A stretch of DNA of 64,000 bases from Sialis fuliginosa. Taxonomy: Eukaryota; Arthropoda; Insecta; Megaloptera; Sialidae. Shown here one piece after another: positions 44,116-55,355 of this stretch. The first letter of the stretch is position 1, and each line of letters starts with the position of its first letter. The stretch lies in assembly GCA_961205875.1 (NCBI GenBank), contig OY540813.1:29607001-29671000 (forward strand), in the 5' to 3' direction. A program made the position numbers and the translations under genes. The notes beneath the pieces are model-generated. The model was not told where the DNA came from, made no database searches, and saw nothing but the letters and a program-made list of their open reading frames with translations.

Positions 44116-46761
44116 GCAAAACATTAGTTTTTTGTTGCCCGATGAAATTTAATGATACCAGTTTCTGCAAAAAACTCTTTCCAGTTTGGTTAATGTAAGA
44201 ATTTCTATAAAAAAAAACAATGTTTTTTTAGATTTTATTGGAATTTGTAACTAATTACCCAACCAAACGCCAAATTATAATACTTTTCTCCCATAAAAAT
44301 AAATGTAACAAAATCAAAAACGTATTTTTCTTTATATGATATTTCAAAATGAGCTTTGTGTGGGTTGATATATTACTGCATTAATAGTCCATTTATCAAC
44401 TGTATTTTGTATTGCATTCTATTTCTAGTACCTCGTTAGAAAACTTAAAATCAGTTTATTCAAATCGGAGATATTAATATCTAATTTCTCAATATGAACA
44501 TTATTTTTATCAAACTATATAAAAATTGTATTTATTTCAGATCTCTAATTTTTTTGGGAATATTTGCCTAGACCTACGAGTCGAAACAACCTGTAGATAA
44601 ACTTATGAATCATATTTAAAATTATTATAGCCAAGTTATCAAAATAATATCTCACGATATATAAGTAAATCTATCATAAAAACATATAATACAGATTACA
44701 TATGCAAATTATAAACCAGTAGTTTGTACATAAACCTATACAAAGACGTCCACATCACAGACTAGCTGTCAAGAAACTGATTAATGTTCTTAATTATTTT
44801 GCATTGAACATATCTCAAGTATACAGTGATTCCTTTGACGTTCAGAACCAAAGCGATTGCTCTCTATAGATCAAATGTCAATAAACACGTTGCCTATGCT
44901 TTTATACAATAACTAGTTAAATATAGAATGTAAAACACTGTAATAAAGCTCGCTACGATATCGACGAGTTTACTGACAATGAAATAATAACGACTTATAA
45001 TAGTCCAGGCTACTTTTACAAAAATCGATGTCTGAAAAGTTTCTGAAGCATGTATTTCGACTCTGCGTAATCCGAAATCGTAATCTGAAGGCCATTATTT
45101 AACATAACATTCAATATGATGCCCTATACCTATTATAAATGGAATTTTAAATAATGATCCAAAGAAAGTATGTTTGTGAATTCAAATGAAACTTAAATCT
45201 TTCTGAAGTTTTCGAAAACAGGAGATTTACTACAAGCATTTTTGTTTGGCATAATTTCAAATATGAAAATTTATGAGAAAATCATTTTTATTTTTATTAA
45301 AATGACTTTTATTTTGATGTAGGTATTTTCAATATCTTCTTATATTGGAGAATTGGTTGTTTTAGTCCATTCAAATTAGAAATTTCCTATAAGTGACAAA
45401 TAAAATTAATATTCGCCTCAATTATTTTAACGCCAATCAATGGCAAATGATGCTCTTAATAAAATATGAAAAATGCAAGGCTGTAGGCCTCCAAGAAATA
45501 CACTAAAAAATGAAGAAAAAAATTGAGTGCCGGTTATGCTTAAATCGTCGATGCATTGAAAACGATGTAAGATAGTGCAAAAATGAACATAATCAATTTT
45601 ATAGATAAGAAAATTTACTTTCAGAATGGTACCCAATTTATACCTAAAACTAAAAGTTCAGGAGTGAGAGTCGTTCAAAACTCGAGACCAAAATGTAGCT
45701 TTTTGAAAATGTCGCAATTTGCCTAGCATGGTTATCTATAAAATTTAATATCAATATTCAACAGCTAATAAAAATTTCCAAAAAATTCACGGTTTAACTA
45801 TAGATACTATTGGGAAACCACTCACTAGTTCAAAACGTATTTTTACTTTAAATTGTAGTTCTAGGATCTGTACTAAAAAAGAATTTATTTATTTTATTGC
45901 CTGTTCAGCATGTTATTTTTTTCATAATCTATTATTCACAAAATAAAACAAAAATATTTGTTTTAAAGATAATTTTATCCTCTACAAATTCAATCTCTTG
46001 ATATTTAACTGCAACCGTTTACTTGCAGTTTTTAAATAAAATAAAAATGGCACCTTTAATCAAATTAAAATTATATTAAACTTAAGATAGCTGTGTAGCA
46101 TTTTAATTTGAGTAAATTGCTATACTCATTTAAAATTTATTTATTTTTATGTAATAAACAAAGACGTTTTTAAATATAACGAATTTTATATATTTTACTT
46201 TTATTAACATTTTCGTTACGTAAAAAAAAAACATTGACAAAAATCATAATTTTTAGAACAAAAAAAGAGAGACCCAACGTACCAAGCTTTGTTTCAGGAT
46301 TGATATATCTACATCAAAACCAGGGATTATTTTAAGAAAATTTTTCAACTGCAAATATCTTTTTTGTTTTTGTTTTTTTTTCTGCTCTACACTTTATATA
46401 TTCCTCTCTAACAAATTATAGTGACCTTTTTTTGCTCTGCACTAATGTCCGATATTATAAACGAGCTAGCAAAATTTGCAAGCTAGCAAGCACTTCCAAA
46501 TGAGGTTTTAAACCTATCTGACTGTTCTCTTGCAGTTTCATGAAGTGTTTGACAATTTTCTTGCATACGTGGCACGTGGTATGTAAACACCAACGGTATA
46601 AAAACAGTGGCGATATTATGAAAATTATTTTGTACGGTCAGTCGCCAACTGTGTTACAGAGCTTTTACAACTACAGTTTTTTTTTTGGAACTGCAGAAAC
46701 AAGCTACAACTACACACTAAAATAACCCCCGATCAAAACAACCATATTTTCCCAATCTTTA
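44116..46761. other. No recognisable gene
   Basis: A 2.6-kb AT-rich stretch. The frames at 45427-45636 (minus) and 46540-46725 (plus) have no recognisable motif, and no inverted repeat of note was found. Confidence 0.4.
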
Positions 46762-47622
46762 GGGGGTTAAGCTACTCTAGAGGTCGAAAAAATAGACTTT
46801 TTAGGATTTTTAGTATTTATTATAGATACCAGTGACTGTATACAAAAATTTTTTTGAAGCGATTAATTTCAAAATGGCGGCTGTGCAGCGTTTTTCCGAT
46901 GACGTCTACGTTTTTTCAGGGTCCACGGCTAGACAAACAGCTCCTGTAATTTTTGAATTTTAATAAGCCAATTTTATTTTTATTTTATATAATAATACGT
47001 AGGTTTTTTTCGATATATTAATTTTTGGCCAAATGGCACACTTCCAAAGTGGAAAATGAAAAATTTGCCTAAACAATCATCAGATAATTGTTAATAACTA
47101 ATGAACTATGCAATATAAAAAAAAATCCTACGTACTTCCATAGACAATGTATTTTTCAAGATATATTCAATATTTCAAGTAAATCGGTTGAAAATTGTCT
47201 GAGTTATGTTTCCGGCCAACATAAAAAATGCAGTTTTGAGATACACGCGTTTGAAGTTTTGAGTAGTAGAAAATCATGAATAATTTTACAATACCTTTAA
47301 TCCGCGATGCCAGCGGTCTTCTTCCAGATATTTTCGGTCTCTTGCTGTATGTATGTGTCTCTTTTGCACCTTTTTGACCACAATACACTTTGTCACTCAT
47401 TATAAAAACGAATAAATAACACTCACCACAAAACAAAACAAAAGTTAGCACAATTATCGATAAAAAACAAATCTGACGGTCTTGTACTATACTTTGAAAA
47501 ACAAGTACTTAGAGATATTTCCCGACCATAATCTTTTCGGATATCATTTTTGAGGTCCAAAGAGACCATTTAAAACAATAAAAAAAATCGATTTTTTGAA
47601 AATCCTAGAGTAGCCTAACCTC
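46762..47622. mobile_element. PIF/Harbinger-type element, 861 bp
   Basis: TTA on both sides (46759-46761, 47623-47625). The ends GGGGGTTAAGCTACTCTAG and, inward from the right, GAGGTTAGGCTACTCTAGG agree well, followed by TTTTC..AAAATCGA-like sequence on the right. The minus frame inside includes MSDKVYCGQKGAKETHTYSK. I recognise no transposase in it. The interior also has CAAAATGGCGGCTGTGCAGC. It is most likely non-autonomous. Confidence 0.6.
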
Positions 47623-48047
47623 TTAAGTATAACATATACCATACTTACACATACAACACAAGTTAGTACATATTTATAATAATCTCCATTACAGAAATGC
47701 TGACAGAACAATAGATAAATTGTAAACTTCTCCTCCGTTGGCTGTATTCATTTATTCCACACACGAAGCTTTACAATTGTCATTGGATTCATCATTAATT
47801 TACCTATTAGTGCGCCATTGTAGCGCAAATATATAAAACACTATAGTCATGTGACGTCGTTATGCGAATTCACGGCTGTTTGTGTTTGGATCCTGAATTA
47901 TTAAGTTTGTACTTATGTACACGTAAAATGTGATTTTATGGATTACACGGATTTACATACGTTAATGTAATACGTGTGTCGTCAGGAAGCTGGATTTCAG
48001 AAAACGTTTCAGTGTATAATAGTTGAATAATATATAATTTTAAACTG

Positions 48048-48230
48048 CGATCAACAGCCTGCAGCTTTATAATGTTTATTAATTATTTCATTTTATATTT
48101 CAATTAACAATTAAATAAATATTTATATTTATAGTCTGGAACTGTTAGGCTCCTGATGAGGACTTCTTGTGAAGTCGAAACACGTGTCGAGTGACATTGG
48201 TTTATTGTGGTTAAGGTGTATATTTTAGTT
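48048..48230 (+). repeat. Hammerhead-bearing repeat, uninterrupted copy
   Basis: Shares TAGTCTGG..CTGTTA, CTCCTGATGAGGACTTCT and GTTTATTGTGGTTAAGGTGT with the locus at 22417-22990, where a MITE has landed in the TTA. The borders are not sharp because flanks are AT-rich. Its family may be the terminal part of a Penelope-like element or a small retrozyme. That is inference. Confidence 0.55.
48149..48192 (+). ncRNA. Hammerhead-like ribozyme motif, family 1, best preserved
   Basis: 5' strand of stem I GCUC, then CUGAUGA (48153-48159), one extra G, a perfect stem II GACUUC-UUGU-GAAGUC (48161-48176), GAAA (48177-48180), the self-complementary step ACAC/GUGU (48180-48187), C48188 as the base at which cleavage would occur, then GAGU pairing back as stem I. 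Every conserved hammerhead core base is present. The single departure is the extra G before stem II. With a two-pair stem III and ACGU loop, or as a dimer, the fold resembles the minimal type I ribozymes of Penelope-like elements and retrozymes. Confidence 0.6.
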
Positions 48231-48351
48231 TAAGGGAAATATTTATAAGAATGTTATACGGAAGATCAGTGGTCCCAAAACTATTGCCCGTAGTTTAGTT
48301 TATATCCGGCCCTCGATTATTTTCAATAATATATTTTTTCTATACGTATAC

Positions 48352-48435
48352 AGGATGGGGTATTTAAAGTTTTACAGATTATTATCTCAGAACCAACGAA
48401 AATTTGAAAAAAAATGTTTCAATCAAAAAATATAA
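48352..48435 (+). repeat. Lone terminus of MITE family D
   Basis: CAGGATGGGGTATTTAAAGT and then TTACAGATTATTATCTCAGA match the terminal repeat of the element at 7685-8289. No second terminus follows, so this is a broken copy or a solo end. Confidence 0.6.
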
Positions 48436-49029
48436 AAATATATTTACAACTAGTGTAAAAAAATTTAACAGTAGATGTAATTTAAACAAAAATCATTATG
48501 GAAATTTTTCGTGAGGGAGCTACAGTCTTTTTCCCAAAAAATAGTGTTTATTTAATATCTAGAGAACCCATTGTGGTACAGTTATGAAATTTGACATAGG
48601 GTTTGGTATTAATAAGTGTTATCGATTTTTAGTATCAAATAATAATAATTTAGATCAGAAGTGTATAAAGCCAATAAGTCTGCCGATTTTTATCAAGTAT
48701 TTTTTTGTTCTTGAACACAAAAAACATTTATTTTAATCTAATAAGAATTATTTTAAATTTTTTAAATATAAGTTGAATTAAAAATTATTATTATTTATTA
48801 ATTTTAAATTATTCTTAAAGTATGAATAGTATATAAAATTCGCAGTAGGTGTAAAAAATTAATAATTTTCTCTGAAAATTTTAAATAAAAGTCACATACT
48901 GCTTAACGAGTTAAACATTGTATAAAAGTCTAGACTCTCTAGACTTCTGAATTTATATTTTTGCTGTCAGCAGAAAAAATAAACCATTCAAGAAATATTA
49001 TATCTTAAAAGTCAAAGAACATTTTATAA
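48436..49029. other. No recognisable feature
   Basis: AT-rich. Around 48560-48640 the words CTAGAGAACCCATTGTGGTA and GTGTTATCGATTTTTAGTAT faintly match the interior of the element at 17460-18278, inverted, suggesting a decayed relative. Confidence 0.35.
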
Positions 49030-49175
49030 GTCTGCAACTGCGATGGAAAATCCATATCGATCACATCTTACTTAAATGTAAAAAATACAAAAAACAGATA
49101 GAGGAATTTAAACTCCAACTTAAAAAAATTAATATAGAACCTCATGCGATTAAGAAAACAAAAACCAATAAATAG
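49030..49175 (+). pseudogene. LINE ORF2 C-terminal fragment, different family
   Basis: The frame at 49050-49175 reads IHIDHILLKCKKYKKQIEEF and then KLQLKKINIEPHAIKK to a stop. This is the D-H-I-L-L-x-C-x-x-Y motif of LINE C-termini, comparable to HIMLKCPKYNKER in the 21.4-kb copy. Just upstream the cysteine pair CNCDGK lies in another frame, so a frameshift separates them. No tail or target duplication is visible. It is an old fragment. The overlapping 72-codon hydrophobic minus frame is its A/T-rich shadow. Confidence 0.5.
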
Positions 49176-50040
49176 AGTGAAGAGAAAAGCAAAAAAAAAA
49201 ATTAAATTAAAAAAAAGACTCCTGGCTAAATCATCAAGCATGGAAGGCCAAAAAAAATATTTTATAAACGATACAGAATACTTCAATCTTTTGTATAATT
49301 TTTGTAATTGAAATTTAATACGTAAATAATACTAAAATGATTTTTAATTAAGTTTATCTTAAAAATTATTATATGTGACAGAAAGCATAACTAATACAAA
49401 CCGTGACTATCATTATTTTCAAGGTAAATCTCTAGTTAAAATAATGTTCATGCACATAATTTATATCATGTAATATAAAATATTTGTTTTACTAAATGTG
49501 AATCATGAATATTAACAACTATACCTAATGAACATGTTTTACATTATTCTTGTTATATTTAATGTCAATTAATAATTTTCATACTTGTAAACAGATGTCA
49601 TATATGAAAACTATTTAACGTTAAGATCACCTAATTTCTTATATATTTTTTTAACTAGAAATGCCTTATTACGATTTCGGCCGTTTTCATTTTTTCAATA
49701 TTAAATCCTTTTTATTTTAATACAATTTAATAGAAAATCTCAAATTATTTTTAATACTTTAATACGTGCCTAAACTAATTATTCAATATATATTTTTTCT
49801 TTCATTAGACGAACTACAAATTTTTAAAACTTTAAAAATTGATTTTCTTGCTTATAAAATAACTGCAACACGGATGTTTAGACTAAAAAAGTCCATAACC
49901 GTCCCGACTTCGCTCGTTAGTTAATATTTCACCCGCTGTCGCGTATAGAGGGTTGTAATTGTTATTTTAAATGACCCGGCAAACGTTGTTCTGCCAAAAA
50001 TATTTTTTTTTAAATCGGACCATAAATACACATTCTCGAT
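49176..50040. other. No gene; short repeat head at 49920-50040
   Basis: Mostly AT-rich. From 49905 the words CCGTCCCGACTTCGCTCGTT and TGACCCGGCAAACGTTGTTC introduce the tandem array that follows. They resemble parts of insect Helitron/LINE-linked repeats, but I cannot place them with confidence. Confidence 0.35.
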
Positions 50041-50510
50041 CCCAGCGCTACCTACCGGGTCCAAAAAATCTGTAAACCTAACAGAGATCAAAATACCATA
50101 TGGTGTGAATATGGTTTTGATGCGTCCCGTGGTTTAAGCCTGATGAGATCACATACAAAAAATCAATAAACTTTTTGATGTATTTTTTATATGGATAAAA
50201 ATACAATTTCTCAAAATATCTTGACCCCAGCGACACCTACCGGGTCCAAAAAATCTATAAACTTATCGGAGTACCAAACGAACATATGGTGTGAATATGG
50301 TTTTGATGCGTCCAGTGGTTTAGGCCTGGTGGGATCACATAGAAAAAAACCAATAAACGTTTTGATGTATTTTTATATGGAAAAAATACAATTTTTCAAA
50401 ATATCTCAACCCCAGCGACACCTACCGGGCCCAAAAAATCTATAAACTTATCGGAGTACCAAACGAACATATGGTATGAGTGGTTTAGGTCTGATGAGAA
50501 CATATACATA
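50041..50510 (+). repeat. Tandem array, period 185 bp, about 2.5 units
   Basis: The unit start CCCAGCG.(C/A)ACCTACCGGG occurs at 50041, 50226 and 50411, exactly 185 bp apart. Each unit contains ATCTATAAAC, ACATATGGTGTGAATATGGT, TTTGATGCGTCC and GTGGTTTA.GCCTG. The third is cut short and rearranged after ATATGGTATGAGTGG. The 84-codon frame at 50191-50445 follows from the repeat period. Confidence 0.8.
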
Positions 50511-51339
50511 CGCACCAACGTTTTTATAGGTATGTATATCAGTTTCAATAATCTTTTCATATATCTATAACTTATAAAATTATATAAGTATGTATATTGT
50601 ATATGCAGATACTATACATAAAAATATGTATAGAGGTAAAATGCGGTGAGGAAATGAGTGGAAGATGCCACACTTTTTATATCTTCCGACGTGGAAAAGA
50701 TACGACTATAATTTAAAGGGCTTTCGGTAGAAATCCCATGTTTAGAAAAATAAGAACGTAGCGATTCAGCTATGACCGTAGGTGTTGTGTTCATGGAATA
50801 TTGAAGTAAAATGTGTGCGAAAATTTTTATATAAGTTACATACTGAAACCGATTACAATCGTGGTGAAAACATAATTAGGTAAATGACCATTCTTACGTT
50901 TTATGTAAGTTCTTTTTAACATGTTTACACAGTATTTTTGTCTTATCATGTTTGTGGGGTGTAGTCTGTGAGTATGGTATATCTTCCAAAAGGTAGGGAG
51001 AGACGCCATACCAAGCGATATTCGGTTGGATTGTCTTAGAGACATGTTTTTCTATTTAAGGAAATATATTCGAAAACACAACCTAGCCACAGAATAGTAG
51101 ATTAAAGAGAAGGAAGAAACGGAATTCTAATTGAGGTCATGTCTTCACGAGTAAGACCTCCCATACTGCAACAATTGTGGGGGAAAAATATGACATGTGT
51201 GATCTCTCCAATGCTTGTTGCATTTTTTATTATTAATTAGGGGAACAACGGCTAAAACAGTGCACCCAGAAAAACGCTAATTAAAAAAATTTATATGTTT
51301 GAAAACTATTGAATTTCCAATTTATATAATTATGTATAT
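50511..51339. other. No recognised gene
   Basis: Less AT-rich than its surroundings. Two minus-strand frames (51045-50836, 69 codons; 50794-50612, 60 codons, beginning MNTTPTVIAESLRSYFSKHG) follow each other. Their composition is more protein-like than most frames here, but I recognise neither. Confidence 0.3.
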
Positions 51340-51445
51340 TATATATATGTCCCATGAATCCTTGTCACACGCATAATTATTAATGAATCTTGGTTGGTTG
51401 GTTGAGTCTGGCTTGAGGACGGTCCCATTTCAATTTTTTTTTAAA
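51340..51445 (+). repeat. Repeat C fragment
   Basis: Contains GAATCCTTGTCACACGCATA, TTGGTTGGTTGGTTGAGTCT and GGCTTGAGGACGGTCCCATT. This is the outer block of repeat C seen inverted at about 4300-4420. Confidence 0.6.
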
Positions 51446-52207
51446 GAATATTAATATATAGTTTTAATATAAAATTAATAGTTTCTTCAATTCCAAATCG
51501 AAAATTTATCTATACCAATCCAAAAAAGGGCGGCATATCTTCGAATTTTACCCTACATTAATATGTAAACAATAAATAATAATAACATTCGTATGTGTAC
51601 CTACTAAATGTAAAAAATAAATTCATCCTCTACTCTTTTGTATTATTATTTTTGACATTTCTATTACAATGTAACCTTCTTCAAACCACATGAATTATTA
51701 ATACATATAAAAGTTTATTTTGGTTTCTGTCAAGTACAATAATTTTGAATAGCAACGATTTTTAAAATGTGGTCATTTATGTAAACATCATATTTATGTG
51801 TCATCGTATATGTAGTTTATAAATTGTCAAACGAGGGCACCTCACTATTTACTCATACCTCAACTATTTCATGTTGTTTAGACAGGGGTGGACTTTTGTC
51901 TTCATTATATAGGTCAATGGAGCTTAACTTTTCCTTTGTTCTGTCTTAGAAACTATAGATACCTCTCTAACTCTCTAGGTATTTAAACTAAAATGGAGAG
52001 ATAGATCATAACATACATATTTTACTATCCAACTTTGCTCGGTCTGTCTTTGTATATAATTTTATTTGTCTTTTGATTAAATAGTCACATTTTTCAAACA
52101 AAAATAAAATTAAAATTAAGATTGTATAATAAATACAGTAACGATCAAGTACCTACATCAGAAAACAAAAGTTTTTGCCTTGATTTTAATTGTTTGAATT
52201 AATCTAA
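51446..52207. other. No recognisable feature
   Basis: AT-rich spacer with no recognisable frame, inverted repeat or member of the repeat families in the window. Confidence 0.4.
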
Positions 52208-52684
52208 TAAAACGGCCAAGTACGTGTTGGGCACGCACATGATAGGTTTCCGTAGGTACAGTGTTCGTTATAATTTTCATTGAAAGTATTACTACATTCT
52301 GGATATTTTTTTAGATTTTTTGCATCGATAGTTTAGAAAGTAGAAGGGGGTAGGGTACGCTCTGATAACGACATTTAAATGCAAATATATCGTGACTGAA
52401 GGGTTAAAATCAAAAGATCATTTAACATTTTTTGTTGCATTTTAGGAGACCTATTTAATGACACCCCACTCAATGGGGTAAGTGAAAAAAAAATGTGAGT
52501 TCTCTTTTCAGTCTATGGAAAGGGGGTCAAAAAAAAATTTTGTTTCAAAAATCTTATCATTTCTGTTTTTGTGTTATCAGTCTTCGTCCGTATATCAAAT
52601 TTCATCTTAATCGGCTTAAATTTTTTGAGGACGGACATGGCGAAACTATAAGGTTTATCTAATTTTCTACGGAAACCTAAAAAC
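52208..52684 (+). repeat. Interspersed repeat A, one-unit copy
   Basis: It starts TAAAACGGCCAAGTACGTGT and ends TTTTCTACGGAAACCTAAAA. Unlike the copies at 2.8 and 19.2 kb, it has a single ACAGTGTTCGTTATAATTTT block, so one- and two-unit forms coexist. Confidence 0.75.
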
Positions 52685-52934
52685 GAATATTTCTTAATCA
52701 GTGTACAAATAGGGCTCTAACCGATATCAAAAAAATTGAAAGCTAAAAATATGAGTGTAGTTATTTTAACTTTAACAATTTACTCTATACATTTTTTGTC
52801 GTGAATACCTTTAAAAAATATTTTGATATCAATGGGTTTATTTTTACTTCTTGATTATCGCTCTCCTTCTATTCTTATAACAACTGTTATTTCAAATGTA
52901 TATTTTTCTCTAGAACTAATAGGACTTTATTATA

Positions 52935-53295
52935 TTATCATAAAAAATGCTTTACATTGTTTCAAAATTGACGATTCTTTCTTTTATATCTTTTGTGTCG
53001 TAGTACTTATCATTTTGTAATCATTAGCAAGTGTCCATCACTGCGTGCTCATTATTATTTTTACTTTATCCATTACTGAACAAAAAACGTAAACAAAATA
53101 AAAGGCAATAATTAAAAAAAATATATATTTACGGATTTTGGTAATTAAATTGTTTAAATAATGAGTTACTTGTTTTATTAGTAATATGAGTTCATGACAA
53201 TTGCAAAAAAGAAGCCCGTCAATCACAAAAACATTAAACCTTGCTCTTATAGTGGCCATAACTGGTGTCAGTACCTTATATCAGATTAAGTTTTT
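52935..53295 (+). mobile_element. Relic of a P-like element (intron region)
   Basis: Matches 30545-30880 of the P-like transposon in order: GCTTTACATTGTTTCA, ATCATTAGCAAGTGTCC, AACAAAATAAAA, TTTTGGTAATTAAA and a GTGTCAGTACCTTATA block that corresponds to the intron end. The THAP exons and both termini are missing. Divergence is considerable, so it is older. The two frames listed over it (plus 52823-53020, minus 53038-53259) are chance. Confidence 0.6.
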
Positions 53296-53995
53296 TTTTT
53301 AATTATTATCTGATTTAAATAGTTTCAGTTGTTATAAGAAACCTAAAACATAAGTATTTAGTTTTTTACAAATAAGTTTATTTAGATTTAAAATCATTTT
53401 AACCAGTTATCATTTATCAAATCTACTGATTATCAATTAAAAGTTTACGGACATACATATTTGTAATCACATTATATCAAAATTATTTGAGTAGCTTAAC
53501 CCATTGATTATAATTACAAATATACGAACATATATTTGAAATAATATTTCAAAATAGTAATTTATAAACCTTGGTAAATTCAATCATATGTTTAAATGAA
53601 ATTACTATCCTGTTCATTTATTTATAAAGTACAGGATCGCACTTGGTTGTAGAATGTTAATTTAAACTGATTAAATATTTAATTGGACGAACAGTTATTA
53701 AATATTTGCAGAGTTAATTTATCGCGACTTTGGTTTTAATATAATTCATAATTACATTTATTATCCTTTGATAGAATCGTTCCGTTTTGGGGTTGAGTTT
53801 AAATAATCAATTTTGTTAATTAACCGACATAAGAATAAAACTAGTTTCACTATTATATATAATATAAAATATTATATATAATAGTATTAAATCGAAATGA
53901 TTTTCGGACAGATATATACCTAGGTCAGTAGGTAAATTTTCTTCGATTAAAAAAAAAAAATAAAAATAATAAATCTTCATATTTTAATCACTACT
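53296..53995. other. No gene; 37-bp AT palindrome at 53849-53885
   Basis: AT-rich spacer. ACTATTATATATAATAT and its exact complement (17-base arms, 3-base loop) form a perfect hairpin at 53849-53885. This is probably simple-sequence expansion. Confidence 0.45.
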
Positions 53996-54365
53996 TTTTA
54001 GGGTTCGCCGGAGAAAACTAGGAACCCTTATGGTTTTGCTCTAACCCCGTCCGTATATCACAGCGCTCCCATTGTCCCATTTATATACCTACTAAGATGA
54101 AATTTGGTATACGGACGTAGATTGATGACTCAAAAACAGAAATGAGGAGATTTTTAGAAAAATATTTTTTAAACCTCCCCTCCATAGATTGAAAAGTGTA
54201 CTCAATTTTTTTTTTACCCTCCTAAAATGAAACAAAAATGTTTTAGGACCTTTTGATTTTAACCCATATTTGCTTTCAAAGTCGTTATCAGAGTGACCCT
54301 CCAATACTAGCTTTCTAGTTTAAAATAAAAATTTTGAAAAAAATTTCCTACTTGGTAATTAAAGG
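53996..54365 (-). repeat. Interspersed repeat A, partial copy
   Basis: On the minus strand it ends GTTTTCTCCGGCGAACCCTA. It includes CCAAATTTCATCTTAGTAGG and GTCACTCTGATAACGACTTT. The start of the family is absent. The 70-codon minus frame is repeat sequence. Confidence 0.6.
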
Positions 54366-54369
54366 CTTG

Positions 54370-54485
54370 TAAATAGTTTCATTAGATCCGGCGGAAAAAA
54401 ATACTCCGTTTGGGGGGGGGGGAGACAACCCCCTATCTCGCATAGGAACTGAGATATTTGCGATTTTGTATGATGAATAAAAAAA
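54370..54485 (+). repeat. Helitron fragment (family of 23690-24478)
   Basis: CATTAGATCCGGCGGAAAAA, CCCCCTATCTCGCATAGGAA and GAGATATTTGCGATTTTGTA match the interior of the 789-bp Helitron. Both ends are absent. A G11 run lies in the middle. Confidence 0.55.
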
Positions 54486-55006
54486 ATTTAAAAAACATCG
54501 ATATTAATTTTTTACACAATTAAAAACTCATAATATTAAATGAGACGTTTCCGACTCGCATTGTGTACGTTTGTATTATTGTACAAACTATACAAATATT
54601 CAATCTAAACAAAGGAAACAAAAACAATCATTATAAAATTCATGGCATTTATGGGGGGTTTACATTTGCTATTTTGCTCGGCCGAGTACGATACTCAACA
54701 CCCGTCATCTCGTAATAGTGCCAGTTCCGACTCGGTCTCGTGTCTACTTTTTCGTGCGAGTGGCTACAGACGTAACTGAAAACTTGACAAGCATGCATAA
54801 TCCATTTTTTTTGTACAAGCAATCTGTAGCGTCTGTAGGATAATTTTGCACAATCATTTTAATTGTACAAGCCGCCTGAAGATGGATTGAATTTAAATCA
54901 TGCAAGCTTGTCAAGCTTAGCAAGCCGCGCTTGCACAAGCGAAACTGAACGTGTGTACTAAGAACGTGCAGGTTTGTACGAGCAAACGTCAGTCGTAAGT
55001 GAGCTC

Positions 55007-55284
55007 TACAGGTTGCTGTAAATATTTCGTGGGGGGTTATAGCTTCTCTCATGACTGTATCCTTTTTAATTAAAGGTGACAAAAGATTCAAATAAGTTTT
55101 TTCATTCATTCTGAGATAATTATGCCAATCACGCGGATATATCTTCAATTTACTCAGTAAATGTGGGAATATATTTTTCTTTTCATTAACCACTCTTTAC
55201 ACCACGATTCTACTTTCACGTTTTCCTCTTGTGGATAAGGCAAAAAGCAGCCAAAGCGAGCGCATCGTCGTCCGAGCTTAACAT
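55007..55284 (-). pseudogene. Harbinger transposase, N-terminal remnant
   Basis: The minus strand starts MLSSDDDALALAAFCLIHKR, the usual start of arthropod Harbinger (HARBI1-like) transposases. After a frameshift near 55218 it continues WCKEWLMKRKIYSH and then KIYPRDWHNYLRMNEKTYLN and SPLIKKDTVMREAITPHE, the conserved segment upstream of the DDE nuclease. Beyond about 55007 the frame leaves the family. The catalytic DDE domain and the partner Myb-like gene are absent, so there is no activity. Confidence 0.75.
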
Positions 55285-55355
55285 AGTCCAAACGCAAACT
55301 TGTTTAAGCATACTTGTACCGTGTGGTGGTATCAGGGAAATTGTGCGTGCTTGTA

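Noticed and set aside
49068-49286. 72-codon hydrophobic minus-strand frame resembling a membrane protein
   Set aside because: It is the complement of a lysine-rich AT stretch that on the plus strand encodes a LINE C-terminal fragment. Phe/Leu richness is a composition effect.
50612-51045. Two successive minus-strand frames with fairly balanced composition
   Set aside because: Separated by a stop and a frame change, no family recognised, no splice sites that would join them convincingly.
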